From contig CALAIJ010000079.1 of assembly GCA_937923365.1 (NCBI GenBank), positions 1-10,176 on the forward strand: DNA of 10,176 nt, in the 5' to 3' direction. Position numbers and translations under genes: made by a program. The notes beneath the pieces are model-generated. The model ran no database searches. It was not told the origin of the DNA and saw nothing but the letters and a program-made list of their open reading frames with translations. Source of the stretch: an uncultured Sulfitobacter sp. Its GTDB lineage: Bacteria > Pseudomonadota > Alphaproteobacteria > Rhodobacterales > Rhodobacteraceae. Numbering within the stretch: the first letter of the stretch is position 1; each line of letters begins with the position of its first letter. Below, piece after piece: positions 1-7,100 of this stretch.

Positions 1-99
1 AAGGTCTGGGGTGTGCGCATCGACTTCAACGATGATGACGCGCTGCTGATCAATGATCTGACCCTCGCGACATTTACCGAGGATGACTTCAACATCTAA
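1..99 (+). CDS. C-terminal end of an RTX-type secreted protein (5' partial)
   Basis: Frame 1 is open from the first base to a TAA at 97-99 and encodes 32 residues; the start lies outside the window. The peptide contains RIDF, an acidic run (NDDDALL), LTLATF and the final residues EDDFNI. It aligns without gaps to the last 28 residues of the large RTX protein at 3066-8717, with about 10 of 28 identities (RIDF, then D, L, LA, F, D). RTX proteins exported by type I systems often end this way, with an acidic residue followed by a few hydrophobic ones. I infer that the upstream gene encodes another RTX/type I substrate. Its size, domains and catalytic identity cannot be seen. It converges on the histidine kinase gene, with a hairpin between them. 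Confidence 0.7.
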   Translation, partial: KVWGVRIDFNDDDALLINDLTLATFTEDDFNI

Positions 100-115
100 G
101 GGTAAGCGTCACAGC

Positions 116-154
116 GAAAATGCAGGAGGCGGCCTTTGCGGGTCGCCTCTTTCC
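116..154. terminator. Terminator-like hairpin between convergent genes
   Basis: The arms AGGAGGCG (124-131) and CGCCTCTT (144-151) pair with one G-U, leaving a 12-base loop in which CC and GG could pair further. On the plus strand the stem runs into TTTCC; on the minus strand a TTTT follows shortly after it (complement of 117-120). It lies after the TAA of the left gene and after the TGA of the kinase gene on the other strand, so it could terminate both. The U-tracts are short, so this is moderate evidence. The remaining bases between 100 and 227 show no other feature. Confidence 0.55.
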
Positions 155-227
155 TGTTGGGATGCAGGTGTCGGCAAGAGTGGTGAAGTCAGATGCCAAA
201 GGCGATCAGGCCCGCTGGACCTGCCGT

Positions 228-2264
228 TCAAGCGCCCGCAGCGCGCCCCGGGAACGGGGTAACATTCGCGGCTGATGCATGGGGGATTGTGATGACAATG
301 CCCGTACCGGACCTGCGCAACTCGGACACTTGCAGGCGCCAACCGCTTTGCTGTGCCAATTCACGCACGATGGACAGGCCCAAGCCACTGCCATCAGAGG
401 TTTCAGCGTCAAGGCGTTCCAGACGTGCTTGCGCGGCGTCAAAGGCATCGGGACTAAGTCCCGGGCCTGTGTCGTGCACCTCGATCAGCAGGTCGCCGTT
501 GCGACGGCGCGTGCCCAGCAGGATGCCACCGCTGTCTGTGTATTTGATCGCGTTCGCCACCAGATTGGAGACAACGCGCATCAGCACCAAAGGATCAAGC
601 GAGGCCTCATATGCGGTCCTGTGAAACCGGAAGGCAAGCCCCTTGGCGGCGGCATCTGGCGCGAACATGATGTGGATGTTGTGCAGCACATCCTGCACGC
701 CCACCTCATCCGCCTGTTGCGCAGGGATGGAGGGGGATTGCTGCAGTTGCTCGGCCACCAAGCGTTCAAGATAGGTGAAGGTGTCGTCTATGTTGTGGGC
801 CTTGTCGTCGCCGCTAAGCCTGCCAGACGTGAGGTTTTGCACGCTCAGGCGCAAAGCATGCAAAGGCTGGCGCAAATCGTGGATCGTGTTCTGTATCTGC
901 TCGGTTCTGGTTTCGGCAAGTTCGTTGGCAATCTGATACTGGGATTCGAGTTCCGACAAACGCTCGTTCAGCTCAAGACGCTTTTGCGTGCTGGCAAGGT
1001 TCTGCTCCAATGCGGACTGGCGCGACTGGCGCAACTGGATGTAGCGATCGGCAATCGCGAGACCCATCATGAAGGCGTCGAACACCATGACGATCCGCAT
1101 GGAATCGTGCAGAAAATCCTGCCCGATTTCGATGCCAAGCAGATGGTTCATATTCAGCAAGACCGCCGACATCAGCGCGCCAACCCAAGCAAAGAGGTAA
1201 AACCGGACTTCGCGGAAATGGCTGAACGCGGCAACAATGGCCGAAACGGTAAAAGAGATCACCGCCAGCAATGACATAAAGACCAACAGCTTTTTAAGGA
1301 TCTGCGGGTTCGTGGGCAGCAAAACCACATTCAGGACGACTGTTGTTGCGATGACGCTGATCAGCAGCCAGTCCATCACCTTGTGCCGTTTTGCGGTCTT
1401 CAGAAACACCCGCGCATAGAAGGACCCAAAGATGATAATCCCCGTTCCGGCCATCACGGAGGCATAGTTGTTAAATGTCGGCGCGTTGGGCCAAAGGTAC
1501 TGGAACGTCACCCCGTCCGCATGCATCACATAGAGCATCGCGGACGTCGCATAGCCTGAGTAATACAGGAATAACCGATGCCGGAATACCGCCATCGCGG
1601 CCATTGAGATTGTGACCAGCAACATCATCATCCCGTAGAAGATGAAATTCTTGGCTGTTTGACGCGCGGCCAGTTGCTGGAAGGACGAAGGTGTCTCGAA
1701 ACTGAACGTGATGTAGGACGATCCTTCGGACCACAACCCAATCAGCAAGGTGATCTCTTCGCCTGGGGCAAGCATCAAGGGTGCCACCATTTCAGGAAAA
1801 TTGATCTCGCGTGCTGAAAAGGTGCTTTGCCGGTTGAGCGACATCAACGTGTCGATCTGCCCGTCACTGCGCAGGGCATAGACATCCAGAACTTGTTTGA
1901 AGTTCTCGTGAAAATGCACCCGCCATTCGGATTGGTCTGATGACGTATTGTGCAGTCTGGTGCGCAGCCAGATCTTGGAGGTGGTGTATCCGAAATTTGC
2001 AGTCTTGCCGTCGACCGCTTGGAACGTACCCTCAGGCGCATCCCGCATCGTTTGCGCGGTCTGCGACCAATCGGTGTCCACAAAAGCGTCAATGTGACCT
2101 GCAAGCGCGCCTTTGGCCAATGGGCCTGGCAGCTCGAGTACAGGGCTTTGCGCCAACGCTTGCAAGGGCACCAGCAAAGCGGCACAATACGCCAGTTGTC
2201 GTAATCTACCGAGTTTCCGAACCTTTTTTCCAAGCCAAAAGTAAAGATCACGCCCCGTATGCAT
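228..2264 (-). CDS. 7TMR-DISM sensor histidine kinase
   Basis: This 678-residue membrane histidine kinase probably phosphorylates the response regulator encoded divergently beside it. It has a signal-peptide-like segment (about 21-40, LVPLQALAQS) and a periplasmic region (about 41-203) resembling the 7TMR-DISM extracellular domain. Seven hydrophobic segments follow, at about 205-227, 231-250, 267-288, 297-316, 325-346, 353-372 and 387-406. A helical linker (about 407-458) leads to the H-box HDLRQPLHAL with His462. The ATP-binding domain has an N-box (LVANAIKYT, Asn571), G1 (DTGPG, 598-602) and G2 (GSGLGL, 625-630). All key residues are present and there is no receiver domain. The frame is open far upstream, but that part is antisense to the regulator. 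The ATG at 2264 leads directly into the signal sequence, with GGGGAC about 4 bases upstream. An ATG at 2300, preceded by AAGGTG, is an alternative start adding 12 residues. The ligand is unknown. Confidence 0.9.
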   Translation of the reverse strand: MHTGRDLYFWLGKKVRKLGRLRQLAYCAALLVPLQALAQSPVLELPGPLAKGALAGHIDAFVDTDWSQTAQTMRDAPEGTFQAVDGKTANFGYTTSKIWLRTRLHNTSSDQSEWRVHFHENFKQVLDVYALRSDGQIDTLMSLNRQSTFSAREINFPEMVAPLMLAPGEEITLLIGLWSEGSSYITFSFETPSSFQQLAARQTAKNFIFYGMMMLLVTISMAAMAVFRHRLFLYYSGYATSAMLYVMHADGVTFQYLWPNAPTFNNYASVMAGTGIIIFGSFYARVFLKTAKRHKVMDWLLISVIATTVVLNVVLLPTNPQILKKLLVFMSLLAVISFTVSAIVAAFSHFREVRFYLFAWVGALMSAVLLNMNHLLGIEIGQDFLHDSMRIVMVFDAFMMGLAIADRYIQLRQSRQSALEQNLASTQKRLELNERLSELESQYQIANELAETRTEQIQNTIHDLRQPLHALRLSVQNLTSGRLSGDDKAHNIDDTFTYLERLVAEQLQQSPSIPAQQADEVGVQDVLHNIHIMFAPDAAAKGLAFRFHRTAYEASLDPLVLMRVVSNLVANAIKYTDSGGILLGTRRRNGDLLIEVHDTGPGLSPDAFDAAQARLERLDAETSDGSGLGLSIVRELAQQSGWRLQVSELRRSGTGIVITIPHASAANVTPFPGRAAGA

Positions 2265-2897
2265 GCCGTCCCCAAGACCCTTGTCGTTGCCGATGACCAT
2301 GCGTTCACCTTGTCGGGCATGGTGCAGGCTTTGACCTCTTCGGGGGTCATGCAGGTCGTTGGCACAGCCCCCAACGGGATTGAGGCGATTGCAATGATCA
2401 AGCAACATCAACCTGACTGCGCTGTGCTGGACTACGTCATGCCCGGTGCCACAGGGCTGGAGGTCATGCTGGAGGCGCGGCGCTGGTCGCCCAAAACGCG
2501 CTTTGTCGTGATTACAGGCACGCCCGCCGCGTCCACGATACGGTCTTTGCTGAGTGCGGGGATAAATGGGCTGTTTGTCAAAACCACCGCCCCCCAGGAC
2601 ATTTGCGATGGCATAGAACAGGTGCTGCAAGGTCGCGACGTAATCGCGCAGGAATTGCAGGCCATGGCGGATCATCTGGACACCGACCTGTCACTGACTG
2701 CCCGCGAACAGGAAGTGCTGATTGCCATTGCGCGCGGGCAATCCAATCCGAAAATCTCGGAATTGCTAGGGATCAGCCCTAAAACCGTGGACAGCCACCG
2801 CACCAGCCTGATGCGTAAACTTGGGGTCAATTCAACCGCAGCACTGCTGGTGCGCGCCATGAAAAATGGGTTGATTGACGTCTCACAAGACATTTGA
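2259..2897 (+). CDS. NarL/FixJ-family response regulator with LuxR-type HTH
   Basis: This 212-residue protein is a cytoplasmic transcription regulator activated by phosphorylation. The receiver domain (about 6-125) has the acidic pair Asp12-Asp13, the phosphoacceptor Asp58 in AVLDYVMPG, Thr86 in VVITG and Lys108 in LFVKT. The LuxR-type DNA-binding domain (about 146-205) begins LTAREQEVL and has a recognition helix around SPKTVDSHRTSLMRKLG. Length and layout are normal for the family. The ATG at 2259 is the only sensible start: the frame closes at TAA 2202-2204 and no other ATG precedes the receiver. The ribosome binding site is weak (AAAGA, about 12 bases upstream). Its first codons overlap those of the divergent kinase gene, the likely partner. 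The next gene on the same strand, 168 bases downstream, is the giant RTX gene, a plausible but unproven target. Confidence 0.93.
   Translation: MHAVPKTLVVADDHAFTLSGMVQALTSSGVMQVVGTAPNGIEAIAMIKQHQPDCAVLDYVMPGATGLEVMLEARRWSPKTRFVVITGTPAASTIRSLLSAGINGLFVKTTAPQDICDGIEQVLQGRDVIAQELQAMADHLDTDLSLTAREQEVLIAIARGQSNPKISELLGISPKTVDSHRTSLMRKLGVNSTAALLVRAMKNGLIDVSQDI
2262..2300 (-). promoter_or_regulatory. Alternative kinase translation start and its ribosome binding site
   Basis: Two ATG codons can open the kinase frame: one at 2264-2262 and one 36 bases upstream at 2300-2298. The upstream one has AAGGTG five bases before it on the minus strand; the nearer one has GGGGAC about four bases before it. The near start places the signal-peptide core about 20 residues in; the far start would place it about 32 residues in. 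I prefer the near start because the far start needs a 42-base overlap with the regulator gene, but the far ribosome binding site looks at least as good. Confidence 0.4.
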
Positions 2898-2949
2898 GTG
2901 GTCTGTTCCATAGTCTCTATCGTCAGTTGAAAATGCTGTTTTGTAAATT

Positions 2950-2985
2950 GGGGTGATCACCTGATTGAACGAAACGGTGATCCCC
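2950..2985. promoter_or_regulatory. GGTGATC repeat / hairpin upstream of the giant RTX gene
   Basis: The 168-base gap between the regulator and the RTX gene contains a perfect 10-base palindrome GGTGATCACC at 2952-2961 and a near copy GGTGATCCCC at 2976-2985, with starts 24 bases apart. The same bases can fold into an imperfect hairpin: GGGG (2950-2953) with CCCC (2982-2985), and ATCACC (2956-2961) with GGTGAT (2976-2981), leaving a 2-base bulge and a 14-base loop. No T-run follows, so a terminator is unlikely. A tandem operator for a dimeric regulator, possibly the neighbouring NarL-type protein, is the favoured inference. I could not identify a convincing -35/-10 pair in this gap. Confidence 0.35.
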
Positions 2986-3051
2986 GCCAGTCTGAAATCA
3001 TTAACCACGTTGTGCGCGCCCATTAGGTGTAGCACCGGACTTTTGATTGGC

Positions 3052-3058
3052 GAAGGGA
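3052..3058 (+). promoter_or_regulatory. Ribosome binding site of the giant RTX gene
   Basis: GAAGGGA lies seven bases before the ATG at 3066. It is a good Shine-Dalgarno match at normal spacing and supports this start codon. Confidence 0.65.
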
Positions 3059-3065
3059 TTTTCAC

Positions 3066-4193
3066 ATGGCTGCTACAGACGCACTAAGCATTTTCAGAGG
3101 TCGTGTGGTCACGACCGTCAACAACATCAACGATCTGCGCGCCAAGATGGACGATGTGCGTGAGACCACAAATGACATCAAGGACGTGATCGGCTTTATC
3201 GATGACGCAGGCGACATTGCGGGTGAGATACGCGAATCCATCGAAAAGCAGCTTAGTGTTCTCAAAGTCACCAAGAATGCAGGCCCATTGTCGACGCCGT
3301 CAAAATTGTTTGAAGCCATCCTCAAGACTGTGCTGCCCGTGGCTGAAGCTATCGAAGACGCGGTGGATACGCTGAACCTCAAGCAGGACACAGGCACAGC
3401 GGGCGAAGAGACCGAAGGCCAGTTTCTTGAGTTCCTCGAGAACGTGCTGGGCGCGCTCAGCACAACATTGAACGCAGCGTCCAACGGGTTGCTGGCACAG
3501 GAAATCCAGTTGATCCAGCGCGCCGAGACATTGCGCGAGTTTGACGACGCGGTCGTGCGTGCCGCGGATATGGTCTATGATCCCGACCCATTCGACGGTG
3601 TCACCCCGCCAAGGATCACCGCGTTTGACAATCTGGACGCGGACATTGATGCGCAAATCTCGGCACGCAATGTGGCGACGGCCGGCTTGAACGCGCAGTA
3701 CAACGCGATCATCACCAAGATCGACGATCTGTTCTCGCTTATCTCTGATGCCAGCGTGCCCAATATCGAAGTGGACGCCCGCGATCTGGAAATCATCGGT
3801 GACGTGCTTGCCTTCATCAAGAAACCGCTTGAGATCGCTGCCGCCCTGATCAAACCGATCGAGCCGCTGCTGGACGCGGTAGGCTTTATTGTCGGTCTGA
3901 TTGTCGATCCGATCCTCGACTTCATTCTTGAAAAAGTCGGCCTCAACGATCTTTTTGACCGGATTGGTGACCAAATCACGGCGCTGTTGCCGGACACTGA
4001 TTTCATCGACCCGCTGATTGCCGCGGGACAGGACCTGCTGAACGATCTGCGCGAATTCCGCGACAATGCCTTTGGCATTTTGGGCGTTGACGGGTTCATC
4101 TCGGACGTGAATGCAGCCTTCGGGTTCGACGCCAATGTGGGCGACGCAAGCCTTGGCCCCACCGGCATCGGGTCCTTGCTAAGCGAAACGCTT
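3066..4193 (+). other. N-terminal non-repetitive helical domain of the RTX protein
   Basis: Residues 1-376 contain no RTX nonapeptide. They read as a chain of amphipathic helices with frequent charged residues (for example INDLRAKMDDVRETTNDIKD at about 21-40). A hydrophobic stretch follows at about 254-290 (EIAAALIKPIEPLLDAVGFI and GLIVDPILDFILEKVG), then LFDRIGDQITALLPDTDFID. I do not recognise a named domain. It is presumably the functional, or ligand- or membrane-contacting, part of the protein, carried by the calcium-binding scaffold. Confidence 0.6.
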
Positions 4194-7100
4194 AATGGGG
4201 ATGAATTTGACGACATTCTTGACGCACAAGGCGGCGATGACACGATTAACGGCAATGGCGGCAACGACATCCTGATCGCGGGTGCTGGCAACGACGCATA
4301 CTTTGGCGGCGCGGGCGAGGACATGGTGTACTTTGAAGGCAACTTCAACGAGTACGAATTGGCCAAGACCTCGGACACCGGCAATGTGATTATCACCCAT
4401 GTGATGCCCCAGATCGGGAAACAGAACGAAGGCTCCACCATTCTGGACGGTATCGAATGGGTGGTGTTCGACAATATCATCTTTACCGGAGCAGAGCTGG
4501 AAGCGGCCACAATTGGCGGGTCAATCCTGAACGGGGATCAGGAGGAGCTTGGTCAGGACGACCTGATGTTCCTCAACTCTTCCGGCACGCTTGTCGACGG
4601 GTTCTATGTGGCCAATGGTCTGGGCGGTAATGATCGCATCTTCGGCTCTGTCGGCAACGACCGCCTGAATGGTGGTCTGGGTAATGACATCCTGATCCCG
4701 GGGTTGGGCAATGACGAGGTTAACGGCGACGCAGGGTCGGACACCTATCAAATCCTGTCCGGCTCCAACAGCAACAACCGACTGAACCTGCTGACCGGTT
4801 CGTACCTTGGGCCCGAAGGCAACGACACCCTGAATTCCATCGAGAACGTCATCTTGCAAGGGGCGGGCGACCACGAGGTCACGGGCAATAACCTGGACAA
4901 TTACATCATTACCGCTGACGGCGATGACATTGTCGGTGGTCTTGAAGGTGACGACAGTTTCAATACCGGCGATGGTGACGATGTCATTGTCGGGGGGCGC
5001 GGACGCGATGCTATGGACGGCGGCGCGGGCAACGATATTTTGGTTGTTGGGGGCGATGACAACCCCTCTGGCGGAGAGGTCTTTGTGGGCGGCGATGGCG
5101 AGTATGACGCGATCAGCTATTCCAACAACCATAGCTTCATCGTCAATGACCTGTGGAATTTTGACATCAACCAACGGCAAGCCATCGACCGTGCGCTTGA
5201 CCTGATGGTTGGCGCGCCGGGTCCGGTACGGATGTACATGGAAACGGGCACGATTGAACGGCTGGATAGCTCCGGCACCGTCATTGGCACAGACACAGCG
5301 CAAGAAATCGAACGCTACGCAGGGTCCGACAGTGACGACGTCATCTTTGGTGCGCGCGGCTTTGGCGATGTCGCTTCTTCTGCTTTCGGGGCAGGGGGCG
5401 ACGATACGATCCACACAGGCGGGGTGGACAACGCCTTTGGCAATGACGGATCTGATACGATCATTGTCACGGCTGACGCGGAGGGCCGTCTAAGCGGGGG
5501 CATCTACGAAGGGGGCGACGGCTCCGGCGATGTTGACCTGCTGGATCTGACAGCCCTTGGCGATGTGCGGTGGTGGTTCAATCTGCAAGGGTCTTCCAGC
5601 CGTTCCATCCGGGCGTTTGACACCGAGACATCCGGTAATCTGGGCGCAGCCAGCGGTGCGCTGTTCTTTGCCAACATCAGTGGGTTCGAAGAATACTTAC
5701 TGGGCGACGGCGACAACTTCTTGAACCTATTCTTTGGCAACTCCATTGAAAGGACATACCATACCGGTTCAGGCGAGGACGTCTTCAAGATCAGCGGCGG
5801 TCAGGCCGTGATCTATGCAGGCGACGGCGAAGATGAGGCGCGCTACACCGGCGACGGCGGCAGCTTTTACGGCGAAGGCGGTGACGACTTTGTCGAGTTC
5901 GACGACACAACCCAAGGCAACTTCGGTGACCTTGGCGCGGGCGACGACTTTGCCGTGCTGTCGCGTCACAAGGGTGATCTGGTAGGCGGCGACGGCTATG
6001 ACACAGTCAGCTTTGACATGAACAGCGCCTCCACCCGTGCCACCGTCAATCTGGCCACGGGCGTGATGGATTTCTACGGATTGAACGGCAATTCCGTCAA
6101 TCAGGTCATCGGCACCATCAGCGGAGTTGAGCGGGTCATCGGGACAAACTTTAACGACAACATTACAGGGGACGCGGAGGACAATGAGCTGATCGGCCGC
6201 GCAGGCAGTGACCTCATCAATGCAGGGGACGGTGAAGACCGCCTGTTCGGTGGCAGCGGCAACGACACGCTCTTTGGCCTCAACGACAACGACTTCCTGC
6301 ATGGCGGGCTTGGTAACGACAGCATCGACGGTGGTGACGGGGTTGATACGGTGAGCTTTGCCAATGCGGTGCCGGACACAGCCTTGGGCGTGCTGACAGC
6401 TGGCAACTTCGGCGCTGGTGTCAACGTCAACCTGTTCATTGGCAACTCTAGTGGCGTGTTCGGGTCTGACAGCATCTCTAATGTAGAGAACCTTATCGGA
6501 TCCAGCGGCAACGATACGCTGAGCGGTGATCTGGGCGATAACGTTATCTCGGGCGGGCGCGGCAACGATTTGATGTTCGGAAACAACGGTGACGATGTTC
6601 TCGTGCTCGAGGATGGCGAGGACCAAGCCTATGGCGGTGATGGCGATGACACTTTTGCTGTGGGTGCAGGCAAGGCGACCATCTTTGGAGAGGCAGGCTA
6701 TGATACCATCGAATTCGAGGTGGCGCTTGGCACAATGCTGCTGGACTTCAGCCAGGGCGGCTATGATGTCGCCTACCAGGTTCCACGTGCGGTCTGGGCC
6801 GATACGCTCACGACAGAGGCCCGCACAGCGGGTGGGTTGACCGCCACGCCAAGCGACATCCAGCAGATTGACCCGTTCCATTCTGATGATGCCAGCGATC
6901 TGACACGCGAAATCCCAAATGGTCACGCCGAGACGTTTCAGATCACCGAACGGCTGACCAGTCTTGTCACGTCCAATCAGTTCCAGTCCATCGAAGAGAT
7001 CATCGGCGGGGTCAGCAACACGACTGTTGTGCTCAGCAATGCAGTTGATCGTTATGATGGCAGCCGGAGCGAGAGTGATACCCTTGATCTAAGCGCAGAG

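Noticed and set aside
279..1274. 331-residue plus-strand open frame opposite the kinase
   Set aside because: It lies wholly antisense to conserved kinase domains, has no recognisable motif and reflects high-GC codon bias.
2265..2675. N-terminal extension of the kinase frame to an 815-residue protein
   Set aside because: The extra 137 residues are antisense to the well-supported response regulator and show no domain. The signal-peptide-like start of the kinase follows the ATG at 2264.
2950..2985. Intrinsic terminator for the response regulator
   Set aside because: The hairpin has a bulge and a long loop, and it is followed by GCCAG rather than a T-run.
2898..3065. A sigma-70-like promoter before the RTX gene (for example TTGAAA at 2927)
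   Set aside because: No -10-like hexamer lies at suitable spacing from this or the TTGAAC at 2965, so a specific promoter cannot be supported.
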